A DNA stretch of 64,000 nt, taken from assembly GCA_027621405.1 (NCBI GenBank), contig JAQCBT010000006.1, positions 62,001 to 126,000 on the forward strand. The letters run 5' to 3'. The stretch is from Pseudomonadota bacterium. GTDB taxonomy: Bacteria; Pseudomonadota; Gammaproteobacteria; Pseudomonadales; Pseudohongiellaceae. The position numbers were made by a program, and so were the translations under genes. Under the pieces are notes generated by a model. That model was not told where the DNA came from and searched no databases. It was given only the letters and a program-made list of their open reading frames with translations. Position 1 is the stretch's first letter. Every line of letters begins with the position of its first letter. This document shows, one piece after another, positions 39,304-49,170 of the stretch.

Positions 39304-40344
39304 ATGCATTGGCCCGGAAAGTTGCAGATCTTGCTGCTGTCTACTCTCACCCCCCTCCTGTTTAGCGGTATTTTTGGCTCATCTCCAGCATCGGCGCAGA
39401 GCCAGTTCAGCGAGCGCCTGCCCAGGTCCATCCTCGACGTTAATCCCCCCTCATCCAGGGTAAGCGGAAATCCAGGCGCAATGGCTTACCTGGGTGGAAG
39501 TTGTCTCTCACAACCCCCGGAAATCGTGAGGAAGCGAATCGTCGATATCGCCATCCAGGAATGGGCCTATTTTGGTTACGAGGTACTGGATCTCACTCAC
39601 AGCCGTGATTCAAATCCTGACTACGTACGCCAACCCTGGCGCCGCACCATTATCAATCCCGATGAAGCCATTCGTGCTGCCAGTTCCATAGCGGGATACT
39701 GGTCCGCAACCCCCGCCAGCGCCTGGATCCTGGAGCGCCAGAATCAGTCCTGGGAGTCACAGGGTGCAGGTTCACGCTGGAGAAATCCCTGGTCAGCGGC
39801 TTTCATCTCCTGGGTCATGTGCGAAAGCGGCCTCGGCGAGCCCCAGGTATTTCGCAGAGCGATTGCCCATCATAGCTATATCGATCAGGCCATTACGGCA
39901 ATCGATGAGAATGAATCCCTGTCCGCCTATACCGCGGTCGATCCCGGCACCGAAGAAATAGTGCCGGGTGACCTTCTTTGTCGCGGCAGTCGCCCCGCCT
40001 ACCGTAGCATCGAAGACAGACGCCAACAGTTAGGCATGGGTGCACGCAGTCACTGCGACATCGTTGTTAAGCTGGACCCCGCCAATGAACGCATTATGCT
40101 GATAGGCGGCAATGTCAGGAGCTGGGTGCGCCTGAAGATGCTTCCAGCAGAAATCAACAATTCGGGTCTCCTGGCGCCGGTACCCTACGATGGCCGCAGG
40201 ATATTCGCCCACCTGAAACTTCGCGCAGACGCGGTCGCCGCAAACAGCCTGGAACAGTCTCCGACCTTGAGTGCACTGAGCTGCGAAGAAATGTACAACA
40301 AGATTCCGTCGCTATTGCCCAGCCTTGAAACCAACTGTTCATGA
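39304..40344 (+). CDS. DUF2272 domain protein, secreted
   Basis: The 346-residue protein has a signal peptide (about residues 1-31, ending ASAQ). The mature part matches DUF2272, with RNPWSAAFISWVMCESGL, FRRAIAHHSYIDQAI, EEIVPGDLLCRGSRP and HCDIVVKL. The Cys and His in these segments recall NlpC/P60-like and CHAP enzymes, so cell-wall hydrolysis is possible but not shown. Its stop overlaps an ATG of the next frame by four bases, pointing to cotranscription with the M28-like gene. Confidence 0.82.
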   Translation: MHWPGKLQILLLSTLTPLLFSGIFGSSPASAQSQFSERLPRSILDVNPPSSRVSGNPGAMAYLGGSCLSQPPEIVRKRIVDIAIQEWAYFGYEVLDLTHSRDSNPDYVRQPWRRTIINPDEAIRAASSIAGYWSATPASAWILERQNQSWESQGAGSRWRNPWSAAFISWVMCESGLGEPQVFRRAIAHHSYIDQAITAIDENESLSAYTAVDPGTEEIVPGDLLCRGSRPAYRSIEDRRQQLGMGARSHCDIVVKLDPANERIMLIGGNVRSWVRLKMLPAEINNSGLLAPVPYDGRRIFAHLKLRADAVAANSLEQSPTLSALSCEEMYNKIPSLLPSLETNCS

Positions 40345-40400
40345 CGCAACAAGGTTTAGATCGAGGACTACCTGATAGCAGCAAACCACCGAGAGAGCCC

Positions 40401-42020
40401 ATGAATAACAACAAGATCGAGAAGCTCACCTTAAAACGTTTCCCCGATAGGCTGACTGGCGCGACACAGGCAACGATGCACATAGCCCTGTGCATATTGT
40501 TTCTGCTACCGGCAATGGCTAATGCGCAGGATCCCTGGTTTGGTATCGACCTGCCCCCTGCGGTGGTCCCGCACACCTCACCCGTAGCCATCGGTCCACG
40601 CGGCCCAGCACCGGCAATAGTCCCGGCGGGGGAAGCAGAATTTCCCCAGCTACGCGGAGAGCGCATTTTCCAGGACGTGGAGCATATTGTTTCCTTCTCC
40701 TATCAATCCCTGGCCGAGCGCGAACTCGGGGGAGATCAATTGTGGGGACGGGTGAGCGGCTTCCCTTCAAGCGATCGCACTATTCGCTGGGCAGCCAAGG
40801 AAATGGAAAGGGCCGGCATTGCCGACGTTCGCCTGCAGACTCTGCAACAGGAAGCCGATGCCAGCCTTTGGATTCCACAGCAATGGGAAGTTCGTTTGCT
40901 GGGTAACAATGCCTTCGGCACCAATTCCAGCGATGTAGTGCTTGAAACTGCCATGGCGCTGGCCGGTTCAGACATTCCCAATGGCGAATTGACTGCACCC
41001 ATAGTCTACGTAGGCAAGGCCACCGCCGCCGAACTCATGCACATCGATGTCGAGGGCAAGATCGCCATTCAGCATGTGACTCCTCAGGCGCATCTGGTGT
41101 TCGAACGGGGCAGCGCCGTTCCCGCAGCCCGCTCCCTGTTTGATCGTGGCGCGCTGGCAGTCATCTCACTGGTGGATCAACCCGGTAACGAACGAGTGCG
41201 GGACTTCAGCAACTGCGGTGGGCCCTGCTTCAATCTGGGTGGACGGGATAGCTGGTTCCTGACCCAGGTGATGAATGCGGCCGCGGATGCCGGCAATTTC
41301 GATGAGTTGCGCATGCGCCTGCAACTCAGTAGCGAAGACTACAGCAACCTGGAGGCGATCAACGCCATAGGAGTACTGCCGGGACGCAGCAATGAGACGG
41401 TAGTAATCAACGCCCATGCCGATGCCTGGTTCGACGGCGCTGGAGACAATGCCGATGGCCTGGCCGTCATGCTGGCCCTCGCCCGCCACTTCGCTGACAA
41501 GGGACAGACTCCTGCCCGCACGCTGGTGTTCGTCGCGTCCGCAGGTCATCACACGACAGGCTTGAACGGTCCACGCAATGCTGTGCTAATGAATCCCGAT
41601 CTGTTCGAGCCCGCCGCGCTCATCATCAATCTGGAACACGTGGCACAGCGCAATATCGCACCGGCTCGCTTCCTGTTCGATGATGGCTATCGCCAGTATT
41701 CAGCCGACTCCGGAGAGGCACCCATCGTGGCTGGCATCTCCAATGAATCGCCCTACCTGCAGTCGCTGTTTGATCGTGGTGTCGCCCGCTATGGCACCAA
41801 TTTCATGTCCACCAACTCCACTATGGCCAGCGGTGAAGGAGGCGGCTATCGTGCCGCCAATGCCCCCATCGTCACCACCATGCAGGCACCTCCCCTCTAC
41901 CATACCAGCGGTGAAGTTAGCGAAGTGATATCGATACCCGGACTGGAGAAGATGGCCAGGTTTATGGCCTTCTTCATCGACGAAGTCGCGGCGGCGGAAT
42001 TGAACCTGATCGCAGAATAG
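40401..42020 (+). CDS. M28-like metallopeptidase with altered active site, secreted
   Basis: The 539-residue protein has a hydrophobic export segment ([17 protein letters not shown], about residues 26-43), a PA-like domain (about 190-300) and an M28 fold. Metal-binding segments are [17 protein letters not shown] near residue 345 and LYHTSGE near the end. The usual Glu-Glu pair, which provides the catalytic base and a metal ligand, is replaced by His383-His384 ([13 protein letters not shown]). The reaction may therefore differ from a normal aminopeptidase. GAGAGAG lies just before the ATG at 40401; an ATG at 40341 overlapping the upstream stop, or one at 40476, are alternatives. Thymidine kinase follows four bases later. 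Confidence 0.78.
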   Translation: MNNNKIEKLTLKRFPDRLTGATQATMHIALCILFLLPAMANAQDPWFGIDLPPAVVPHTSPVAIGPRGPAPAIVPAGEAEFPQLRGERIFQDVEHIVSFSYQSLAERELGGDQLWGRVSGFPSSDRTIRWAAKEMERAGIADVRLQTLQQEADASLWIPQQWEVRLLGNNAFGTNSSDVVLETAMALAGSDIPNGELTAPIVYVGKATAAELMHIDVEGKIAIQHVTPQAHLVFERGSAVPAARSLFDRGALAVISLVDQPGNERVRDFSNCGGPCFNLGGRDSWFLTQVMNAAADAGNFDELRMRLQLSSEDYSNLEAINAIGVLPGRSNETVVINAHADAWFDGAGDNADGLAVMLALARHFADKGQTPARTLVFVASAGHHTTGLNGPRNAVLMNPDLFEPAALIINLEHVAQRNIAPARFLFDDGYRQYSADSGEAPIVAGISNESPYLQSLFDRGVARYGTNFMSTNSTMASGEGGGYRAANAPIVTTMQAPPLYHTSGEVSEVISIPGLEKMARFMAFFIDEVAAAELNLIAE

Positions 42021-42024
42021 GCAG

Positions 42025-42603
42025 ATGGCAAAACTCTATTTCTACTACTCTTCGATGAACGCAGGCAAGTCCACTTCCCTGTTGCAATCCAGCTATAACT
42101 ATCGCGAACGCGGAATGCACACCGTCATTCTTTCGCCTGAGATGGACAACCGCTACGGCGCAGGCAAGGTTACTTCCCGCATCGGGCTGCAGGCGGAGTC
42201 TACCGATTTCAGGGAAAGCGATGACCTGTTGGATCTGGTCACGCGGCTCAATGCCGAGCAGAAGGTGCACTGTGTGCTTGTAGATGAAGCACAGTTTCTC
42301 ACCCGCCAACAGGTCTATGAACTGGGAGAGATCGCCGATGGCATGGATATTCCGGTGTTGGCCTACGGCATAAGAACCGACTTCAAGGGCGAGCCCTTCG
42401 AAGGCAGTAAATACCTGTTAGCCTGGGCAGACAATCTCAAGGAGCTGAAGGCCATCTGCCACTGCGGCGCAAAGGCCACCATGGTGATCAGGCTCGATGA
42501 ACAGGGCAAGGCAATCCGCGAAGGAACCCAGGTAGAGATCGGGGGCAACGATCGCTACCTGTCCATGTGCAGAAGACATTTCAAGGAATCACTGGAAGGC
42601 TAG
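42025..42603 (+). CDS. tdk: Thymidine kinase
   Basis: The 192-residue cytosolic enzyme phosphorylates thymidine for salvage. The P-loop is SSMNAGKST near residue 9, the Walker B-like segment [10 protein letters not shown] near 88, and the lid zinc site has CHCGAKATM and CRRHF. Length matches bacterial type II TK. It lies four bases after the M28-like gene on the same strand and is convergent with the response regulator. Confidence 0.95.
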   Translation: MAKLYFYYSSMNAGKSTSLLQSSYNYRERGMHTVILSPEMDNRYGAGKVTSRIGLQAESTDFRESDDLLDLVTRLNAEQKVHCVLVDEAQFLTRQQVYELGEIADGMDIPVLAYGIRTDFKGEPFEGSKYLLAWADNLKELKAICHCGAKATMVIRLDEQGKAIREGTQVEIGGNDRYLSMCRRHFKESLEG

Positions 42604-42619
42604 ATCAGGCAAATATGGC

Positions 42620-43027
42620 TCAAACGGCACACTCGAGCATGGTCTGGTCCATCAACAACATGTGTACTGTGGAGAGAAGCTCGAACAGGCGAAAGGGTTT
42701 TGCGACAAGGCAGACCACTCCCAGTTCATTGACTGGATGGCCTACAGCTTCACGAACCTCGGCGGGATAACCCGTCATCAACACAATCTTCGCCCAAGGC
42801 GCCGATGCCTGCAGTTTCTTGACCAGGCTGATGCCATCGAGCTCGGGCATGATGACATCGGAGATCACCAGATCCGGCTGGTGCTTCTCAAATTTCCTTA
42901 GCGCCTCCAGGCCATCGTTGGCGGTGATGACCCGGTAACCACTATCGGTCAGGCATTCCACGAGCAGATCGACAACATCGGACTCGTCGTCCACTACCAG
43001 AATGGTATGGCTATGTGATGGATACAT
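42620..43027 (-). CDS. Single-domain response regulator
   Basis: The 135-residue protein is a lone receiver domain: acidic pocket VVDDES, phosphorylated Asp57 in LVISDVIMPELDG, Thr in VLMTGYP and Lys in LVAKPF. It has no output domain, so it would act by binding a partner, like CheY or Spo0F-type carriers. A hybrid kinase lies 3 kb away but there is no direct link. It starts the signalling-rich stretch. Confidence 0.9.
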   Translation of the reverse strand: MYPSHSHTILVVDDESDVVDLLVECLTDSGYRVITANDGLEALRKFEKHQPDLVISDVIMPELDGISLVKKLQASAPWAKIVLMTGYPAEVREAVGHPVNELGVVCLVAKPFRLFELLSTVHMLLMDQTMLECAV

Positions 43028-43477
43028 GAACGCAGGCCCTCATAAACGACTGTAAATGCAGCATTCCTGGCCGCGTCCGGACCTCATCCCTGCGGTGAAC
43101 TCGTCACTGGTCCTTCCTACAGCCTAGTACAAAATTCCTACATTTCCAGTTTATTTGATCAAAAATCGATCAATTCAGAGAATTTTACCTGGCACCTTAA
43201 AACGGCCAGTAGCCGTCAGTTTCCGCCAAGTTCATAGTAAGATTCTTCCTACATTTCGGGCACTTAGGCAGCGACTCCCGTAACCCCGGAAGAACCCACG
43301 AAATGCCGCGATTCCCGAAGAACTGCGAACCCCATCACCTTCCAGTCCAAGAAACTGAGTCGATGCGAACTGGGTCTAATGAAAACTGTGATCGCCGTAA
43401 CTCATTCAATTACCCAAAACAATAATCTAGACCCTAACCAATGAGTTATTCCTGAAACAGTAGATGGGGATTTGGTA
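43028..43477. other. Divergent intergenic region with repeated TTCCTACA and a GATC palindrome
   Basis: These 450 bases separate the response regulator from a PilZ gene. TTCCTACA occurs at 43113, 43135 and 43246, the last two as the 12-base direct repeat TTCCTACATTTC. An inverted repeat TTGATC-N7-GATCAA lies at 43155-43173 in an AT-rich patch. Both are candidate regulator sites. No coding frame is supported. Confidence 0.5.
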
Positions 43478-44203
43478 ATGAGCTTTAGCACTGAGTTTGA
43501 CAGAGAAATCAGCGATTCAAAGGAAATAGGCGAACTGCTGCAGATGGCTTTCCTGCATGGCTGGAAATTCAGCTGCATGCAGCTGGTGCGCAATCACCTC
43601 ACTTCCGATGACGTAACGGTGCTGGATGTGAACGTGCACGATCGCGAATTTATCGTCGACAGCGATGTGCTGGTTGCAAGCTCGGAGAGGACCCGGGTAG
43701 TCGCCTTCCGCGCCCAGAGCGGTGGCCTGTCCCTGATCTTCAAGGCAACTCTCGAAGGCACGAGCAAAGACCCGTCAGCCTGTGAGTGCAAATTCCGCTT
43801 TCCCCAGTTCCTGCGCTTCTCTCAACTGCGCAAGGCGGTTCGCATCAATATGCTGGATCAGCCCGCGATACCGGTCACTCTCTATGCCGACCGGGGCGAG
43901 CAATTCCAGGGCCGGGTTATCGACCTGTCAGCCACGGGCGCCAAGATCCAGATATTGGGGGATGTCTCCAGCAAGCTGGAACCCATGCAGCTTATCGAGG
44001 ACTGCCAGCTCATACTTCCCAACAACCGCACCGTGGATCTCAAGGCCCAGGTTCGAGGCAACTTCTTCGACACCTCCAGCGGGGTAAGCTACCTTCGCTG
44101 CGAGTTCGTGGAAATGGGTGAAACTGACGAGAGCGAATTGCAGAAACTCATCTCCGCCGCCCTCATGCACGGTGGTGCAACTGACATCAGCATGGCGAGT
44201 TAG
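43478..44203 (+). CDS. PilZ domain protein with YcgR-like N-terminal domain (paralogue 1)
   Basis: The 241-residue cytosolic protein has an N-terminal domain (about 10-105) followed by a PilZ domain. The c-di-GMP motifs are RKAVR (RxxxR) near residue 127 and DLSATG (DxSxxG) near 160. The N-terminal domain shares many positions with the 48460-49170 protein (EI..LL.MA....WKF, LT..DV, QSGGLS..FK). The ATG at 43478 has GGGGA seven bases upstream; an in-frame TTG two codons earlier is unlikely. It is probably a c-di-GMP receptor for motility or surface functions, but no motility genes are near. Confidence 0.88.
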   Translation: MSFSTEFDREISDSKEIGELLQMAFLHGWKFSCMQLVRNHLTSDDVTVLDVNVHDREFIVDSDVLVASSERTRVVAFRAQSGGLSLIFKATLEGTSKDPSACECKFRFPQFLRFSQLRKAVRINMLDQPAIPVTLYADRGEQFQGRVIDLSATGAKIQILGDVSSKLEPMQLIEDCQLILPNNRTVDLKAQVRGNFFDTSSGVSYLRCEFVEMGETDESELQKLISAALMHGGATDISMAS

Positions 44204-44315
44204 GTAGTAAGCTGACAATCCATCTTCTGGAATTGATCAGGCGATGAACTGCGAAGCCACCTTCGCAACAGTTCTAGCAGGCGCGGCATATTGAGCTGCG
44301 ACTTTCCCTGGGCCC

Positions 44316-45359
44316 TCAGTGAACAGGGCCCTGGGCAGCGTTGCCACCTTCGGCCATCTCTATTCGATTCCTGCCATTCTTCTTGGCCATGTAAAGCGCG
44401 TCATCGGCACGCTTGATCAGGGTCTCCCAATGCTCACCCTCCTGGATGCTGGCAACCCCAATAGAAACTGTTATGTTGGGCAGCGACTCACTACCCTCTT
44501 CCGGCATGGCGGTCTCCGCCAGCACTTTCAGCAGGCGCTCTGCTGCCAACCTGGCACCGGAACTATTGGTGTAAGGCAGAATCACACAAAACTCTTCTCC
44601 CCCATATCGCGCCGTCATATCCAGTGGTCGCACGTTGCTGGACAGGACCTGTGCAACGAACTTCAACACGGTGTCCCCGGCAGCATGGCCGTAACGATCG
44701 TTAAAGCGCTTAAAATGATCCACGTCCAGCATGAACAGGGACAAAGGGTGGTGGTCTCGCTCGGCCCGGCTCACCAGGGAAGGCAGTTTCTTGTTTAGCC
44801 AGGCCCGGTTATTGATGCCGGTGAGCCCATCGGTAATCGCTTCCAGCTGGTACTTGCCCTGCAGGCGATTGCCTTCCACCAGCGAGTAATTATTGGAGCG
44901 CATGCGCGCCGACAGCATCACCATGATGTTGGCGCAGAATTCATGGGAGGCACGGACCATGCGCCAGAACGTGTCCTGATCGATGCGTAGCACAATGCTG
45001 GGTTCCAGTGCCTTGACATAGGCAGAGGTGATGGACCCGTCGATTACCGACAGCTCTCCCACTGTCTGCCCCGCACTCAGGGTTGCTACAGCCTGAATGA
45101 ATTCAGCATCCAGGAAAACCTTCAACTCGCCCTGCAACACAACATAGAGATGCCTGTTGTCCTGGTTCTTCTCCATCAGGGGTTCGTCCAGCATCAGGGA
45201 ACGCAGCTGGCAATGCTCCAGCAATCCCCAGATCGATTCCAGGGCCACATTGCGAAACACATGTAATTTGCCGCTGTTATCGGGCGTGATGAGTTCCGGC
45301 GTCAACATTGGTCCCTTGGCCGGAGACGGCTCGGACTGGCCAGGTTGGGTGCGTTCCAT
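44316..45359 (-). CDS. Diguanylate cyclase with cyclic-nucleotide-binding-like sensor domain
   Basis: The 347-residue cytosolic protein has a CRP-like cNMP-binding domain (about 30-150, with LYVVLQGELKVFL and GELSVIDG) and a C-terminal GGDEF domain (about 180-335) with the active motif GGEEF in ARYGGEEFCVILPY, the metal Asp in LFMLDVDHFKRFND and GHAAGDTVLK. It should make c-di-GMP under control of a nucleotide or similar ligand. No clear inhibitory RxxD is seen just before GGEEF. The ATG at 45359 follows GAGGGA; an in-frame TTG three codons earlier is less likely. A sigma-S-like element lies 28 bases upstream. Confidence 0.92.
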   Translation of the reverse strand: MERTQPGQSEPSPAKGPMLTPELITPDNSGKLHVFRNVALESIWGLLEHCQLRSLMLDEPLMEKNQDNRHLYVVLQGELKVFLDAEFIQAVATLSAGQTVGELSVIDGSITSAYVKALEPSIVLRIDQDTFWRMVRASHEFCANIMVMLSARMRSNNYSLVEGNRLQGKYQLEAITDGLTGINNRAWLNKKLPSLVSRAERDHHPLSLFMLDVDHFKRFNDRYGHAAGDTVLKFVAQVLSSNVRPLDMTARYGGEEFCVILPYTNSSGARLAAERLLKVLAETAMPEEGSESLPNITVSIGVASIQEGEHWETLIKRADDALYMAKKNGRNRIEMAEGGNAAQGPVH

Positions 45360-45386
45360 AGCAAGCAATTCCCTCGATGCTCAATC

Positions 45387-45394
45387 AAGTATAG
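45387..45394 (-). promoter_or_regulatory. Sigma-S-like -10 element (CTATACTT) upstream of the diguanylate cyclase
   Basis: On the minus strand the text is CCGTCTATACTTGA, near the RpoS-type extended -10, and would give a leader of about 20 bases. GGCAGTAA lies just upstream and recurs beside the element at 49888. Confidence 0.5.
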
Positions 45395-45475
45395 ACGGGG
45401 TTTTACTGCCTGATGGGCAGGGGAAGCGGGCAATGAAGGGACGATTGCCCGTTGGCTTGCAGACTGGCGCAGCCT

Positions 45476-45985
45476 CTATTTCAATTGCAGCAGGCTTTCC
45501 GGGTCGGGACGGAATATAAGATAGCGTATATCCGTTTCCAGACTCTGCCACCAGTGGGGAGTGTTGCCTGGAATCACGATGACGTCCCCGGGCACCACGG
45601 TGCGGGTTCCCCCGCCGCTGATGCCGGAACCCGCATAATTGGGTTGACCTGTGAGCCGGCTATTGCCGGTGCTCTCTTCGTTATCGAGGGTGCCACCGGT
45701 GACCAGCACTCCCGTGCCGGCAAGCATGTAGTAGATCTCGGTCACCGGAGTGTCATGCCGTATAGCCCGGCCCGGTTCAGACCGGGGCCTGAATACACCA
45801 AACACCCCTGTGTTATAGCCACCCACGTCGACTACCCTGATGGCCCGGTCGCTGATCTGGTCCTTGGGCAAGGCATCAATGAAGGCGTCGATTTCCGCGG
45901 CGCTGATGTCTGTGGCTACAGGAAGCCGCTGTGCCGTTGCGGGAGCCATTAGCAGCAGCGACAAGGCGAGAAGCTTCATTTTCAT
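45476..45985 (-). CDS. Secreted cupin-domain protein
   Basis: The 169-residue protein has a signal peptide (about residues 1-19, ending ATAQ) and a single cupin barrel: the first motif is IRHDTPVTEIYYMLAGTGVLVTGG and the second is VPGDVIVIPGNTPHWW. Metal ligands His, Glu and His are therefore present. The substrate is unknown. The ATG at 45985 has AGGAG seven bases upstream; the open frame extends 50 codons further without support. It is divergent from gamma-glutamyltransferase. Confidence 0.82.
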   Translation of the reverse strand: MKMKLLALSLLLMAPATAQRLPVATDISAAEIDAFIDALPKDQISDRAIRVVDVGGYNTGVFGVFRPRSEPGRAIRHDTPVTEIYYMLAGTGVLVTGGTLDNEESTGNSRLTGQPNYAGSGISGGGTRTVVPGDVIVIPGNTPHWWQSLETDIRYLIFRPDPESLLQLK

Positions 45986-46141
45986 CGGCGAACTCCTGCG
46001 GGAAACTGTTAAGGAAGTGTTATGGGTCTCGAGGAATCTTGCCAGATCGGGATGGCTCCGGCTACCCATTGTGGCTGTGATACACTGTTCACTTCTCGCG
46101 GATTCCCGCACCACAATTATCCTGTTAAGCGGCACAGCATT

Positions 46142-47959
46142 ATGTCCCAGTTTTTATTGCGCAACACTGTCCTGGCCTCAGCCATCATCTTCTCTATCAA
46201 TGGCTGTTCAGATCCTTCGGAATCGAGTCCGGGTCAGAGCGTGGCTCCGCAATCGCAACAACAAGCGACCCCTGTTGCAAGCCTTGCTGCGGTAGACTCC
46301 ATCGACAGTGCAGGCGCAGACTGGCCGCACGGTTTCATGGCTGCCGTCGCCAACCCGTACGCCACCGATGCAGCCGCTGAGATCCTGGCCAGGGGTGGGC
46401 ATGCTGTCGATGCCGCTATCGCCGCCCATACCGTACTCGGCCTGGTTGAACCTGAGAGCTCAGGGCTGGGAGGCGGTGGCTTTATGGTGGTCTATTCCAA
46501 TGCCGAGAAACGGGTTCGTTTCTACGATGGCAGGGAAACCGCACCGGCAGGTGCAACGATCGACATGTTCATGGACGCTGGCAAGGAGCTTGGCTTCTTC
46601 GATGCCAAGGAGAGTGGTCACGCGGTCGGCGTACCCGGCGCGGTCGCCCTGTACAAGCTGGCCCATGACAGCCACGGACGCCTGCCCTGGGCGGAGGTTT
46701 TCCAGCCCGCAATACGCCTCGCCAACGAAGGCTTCGTGGTCAGCGAAAAGATGGCCAATTTCCTGCCGGGCATTCGCCAGATGTCGGCACTGGATGAGTA
46801 TCCTGGCAGCGCCGAGTATTTCTATCCCGGTGGCGAACCACTGCAGGCTGGTGACTTACTCCGTAACCCGGAATATGCGGCCACCCTGCAACGCATTGCA
46901 GAGGAAGGTCCACAGGCCTTCTATAGCGGCGAGATTGCCGAGGCCATCGTCGCCTCCGCCCAGGCCGAACCCAATGGCGGGAGTCTGACCCTGGAAGATG
47001 TGGCTGCTTACGAGGCTGTGGAAAGAGAGGCTGTCTGCGGCGACTGGCGCGTCTACCAGATCTGTTCGGCGGCACCGCCCTCCTCCGGCGCCATGCAGAT
47101 CATGGTGGCAACCATGTATGACACCCTGGTGGATGCCGATGGTGATCTCATGGACAAGGTCACTGCCTTCGTCGATGCCCAGAGACTTGCTTATGCGGAT
47201 CGCGACTACTATTTCGGGGATCCAGACCGGGTAGACGTGCCGCTGACCGAACTGCTCGACCCCCGTTACCTGCAAAATCGGGCGGAGAATCCCACGCCGC
47301 CAGCTGGCGAGCCGCAACACGGTGACCCCACCGCCGTGCTCGGCGGTAGCGTTGCCCGCTGGTCCGTGGATACCACCATGGAACCTGCCGGCACCACGCA
47401 CTATTCCATCGTCGACAACGAAGGCAATGCCGTGTCCGTGACCATGACCGTGGAGTCTATCTTCGGATCTGCGCGCTGGGCCGCGGGCTTCGTGCTGAAC
47501 AACCAGCTCATGGATTTTTCCCGCTACTATGATCCAGATGCTCCCGAGTCTGCCAATGCTGTGAGACCTGGCGCCCGACCGCGCTCCTCCATGTCTCCCA
47601 CAATCATGCTGGATCGAAACAACGACCTGTTCATGGTGACCGGCTCACCCGGCGGCAACTCCATCCCGGCCTACACGGCCAAGACCATCCTGGGCATTGT
47701 CGACTGGGGCCTGACGGTGCAGGAGGCAGTGGATTTTCCCAACATCATCGCTCGCGGCGAGCTAGTCCGGGTGGAAACCGGGGTATCACCCGGCGCCGAA
47801 GTAGCAGCGCACCTGGAAGCCGCCGGCTACAACGTGGACGAACGGGAAGGCGAGAATTCGGGGCTGCATGTCATTCTGGTGCAGGACGATGGCATGATTG
47901 GCGCCGCCGACCCTCGCCGGGAAGGCACAGTCTTAACCACCACTCCACAGGACAGGTAA
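46142..47959 (+). CDS. ggt: Gamma-glutamyltransferase, predicted lipoprotein
   Basis: The 605-residue precursor starts with a hydrophobic segment and a lipobox-like SINGC, so it is probably anchored in the envelope. It has the family text GHAVDAAIAAHTVLGLVEPESSGLGGGGFMVVY near the start, FYDGRETAP, and the self-cleavage site GTTHYSIVDNEGNAVS, where Thr418 should become the N-terminal nucleophile of the small subunit. It then has the late GSPGGNSIP segment. It cleaves the gamma-glutamyl bond of glutathione and related compounds. The VOC gene follows 20 bases later. The ATG at 46142 is chosen because the signal sequence starts there. Confidence 0.92.
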   Translation: MSQFLLRNTVLASAIIFSINGCSDPSESSPGQSVAPQSQQQATPVASLAAVDSIDSAGADWPHGFMAAVANPYATDAAAEILARGGHAVDAAIAAHTVLGLVEPESSGLGGGGFMVVYSNAEKRVRFYDGRETAPAGATIDMFMDAGKELGFFDAKESGHAVGVPGAVALYKLAHDSHGRLPWAEVFQPAIRLANEGFVVSEKMANFLPGIRQMSALDEYPGSAEYFYPGGEPLQAGDLLRNPEYAATLQRIAEEGPQAFYSGEIAEAIVASAQAEPNGGSLTLEDVAAYEAVEREAVCGDWRVYQICSAAPPSSGAMQIMVATMYDTLVDADGDLMDKVTAFVDAQRLAYADRDYYFGDPDRVDVPLTELLDPRYLQNRAENPTPPAGEPQHGDPTAVLGGSVARWSVDTTMEPAGTTHYSIVDNEGNAVSVTMTVESIFGSARWAAGFVLNNQLMDFSRYYDPDAPESANAVRPGARPRSSMSPTIMLDRNNDLFMVTGSPGGNSIPAYTAKTILGIVDWGLTVQEAVDFPNIIARGELVRVETGVSPGAEVAAHLEAAGYNVDEREGENSGLHVILVQDDGMIGAADPRREGTVLTTTPQDR

Positions 47960-47979
47960 GGCAAGGACGTAAAAGCACT

Positions 47980-48453
47980 ATGATTAAAGGACTACATCAC
48001 AACGCCTATCGTTGCCGGGACTCGGAAGAGACCCGGGCATTCTATGAAGACTTCCTGGGATTACCGCTGAAGCATTGCTTCGTTATCGAGATTACGAAGA
48101 GTGGTCGCCCGAGCAATGTGCTGCACAGCTTTTTCCAGATGCATGACGGCTCTTTCCTGGCCTTCTTCGAGGAACCGGACGCCCCTTTCGATTTCAAGGA
48201 GCAGCGGGATTTTGACCTGCATATTGCGCTGGAAGTCGAGCGTGACTATATGCTGGAAATGAAGGCACGAGGAGAAGCGGCTGGCATTGAAACCCGCGGC
48301 GTGGCCGATCATGGTTTTATCGAATCCATCTACTTCCGCGACCCCAACGGCTACGTCATTGAGTTGACGGCTCCGGTAAAAGGACCCGCGGGAGATGTGT
48401 TTGATGAAGAAGCCGCTCACGCCACCATGGCGCAATGGCAAAACAGCAAATAG
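47980..48453 (+). CDS. VOC family (glyoxalase/dioxygenase-like) protein
   Basis: The 157-residue cytosolic protein has two beta-alpha-beta-beta-beta modules. Possible metal ligands are the His of IKGLHHNAYRC, a His in DFDLHIALEV and the Glu of GYVIELTAP. The module text RDSEETRAFYEDFLGLPL is typical. Members are lyases, dioxygenases or resistance proteins; no substrate can be named. It is probably cotranscribed with gamma-glutamyltransferase. A glutathione-linked role is tempting but rests only on that neighbour. Confidence 0.87.
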   Translation: MIKGLHHNAYRCRDSEETRAFYEDFLGLPLKHCFVIEITKSGRPSNVLHSFFQMHDGSFLAFFEEPDAPFDFKEQRDFDLHIALEVERDYMLEMKARGEAAGIETRGVADHGFIESIYFRDPNGYVIELTAPVKGPAGDVFDEEAAHATMAQWQNSK

Positions 48454-48459
48454 GCAGGA

Positions 48460-49170
48460 TCAGGATTGCTTCTGCAGGGTCTCGTCGATGAAGGCTTCCA
48501 ACGCCTGTTCATCCTTGCTGCGCATATGAGAGAACTGGCAGCGCAGAAACGAAATATTCATCTCGTCTTCTGCCATCAGATCGATGAGCTGTATCCCGGT
48601 CTGCAATACCAGGTCACCCGGCAGGGTGATCTTGCAGGCATCCACAACCTGGGGATTGCGTAATTCCTTCTTGAGATTCTCATCAACCCGGAACTTGGCA
48701 CCGGTGGTGGAAATATCGAGGCAGAAGCCTTCATACATGGCACCATTGGTCAGGAAGAGTGTAGCTGGAACATCGCCTATTTCATCAAGCTGTACACGGG
48801 CAGTCTTTCGCAATTGGGTACAGGTGATCTTGTAGGGCAAGACGAAGTTATGCAGGGTGCTGCTCTTGGCTGCACTGCCGCTACTCTCTGCGACCGGCGA
48901 CTTGAACATCACTGACAGCCCCCCACTCTGGCCACGAAACATGAGTGAGGTTGTGCCGTTTGCCAACATCTCGCCAAGCTCTTCACTTTCGACACAGAAC
49001 GACGCATCCTGCACTGACACCGACACCAGGCGCACATCATGAGTAGTCAGCAACTTGCGATTCTGCTTGATGAAGGCAAACTTCCATTCCTGGGCAATCG
49101 CCATATTCAGCAATTGCACGATCTCCGCGCGATGGGTGAGGTCACCGTCGGTGAGATTTATAGCATTCAT
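48460..49170 (-). CDS. PilZ domain protein with YcgR-like N-terminal domain (paralogue 2)
   Basis: The 236-residue cytosolic protein is built like the 43478-44203 protein: N-terminal domain (about 12-105, with EWKF and QSGGLSVMFK), then PilZ with RKTAR (RxxxR) near residue 122 and DISTTG (DxSxxG) near 154. The binding motifs are intact, so c-di-GMP binding is likely. It is convergent with the VOC gene, six bases away. The two paralogues differ throughout, so the duplication is old. Confidence 0.87.
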   Translation of the reverse strand: MNAINLTDGDLTHRAEIVQLLNMAIAQEWKFAFIKQNRKLLTTHDVRLVSVSVQDASFCVESEELGEMLANGTTSLMFRGQSGGLSVMFKSPVAESSGSAAKSSTLHNFVLPYKITCTQLRKTARVQLDEIGDVPATLFLTNGAMYEGFCLDISTTGAKFRVDENLKKELRNPQVVDACKITLPGDLVLQTGIQLIDLMAEDEMNISFLRCQFSHMRSKDEQALEAFIDETLQKQS

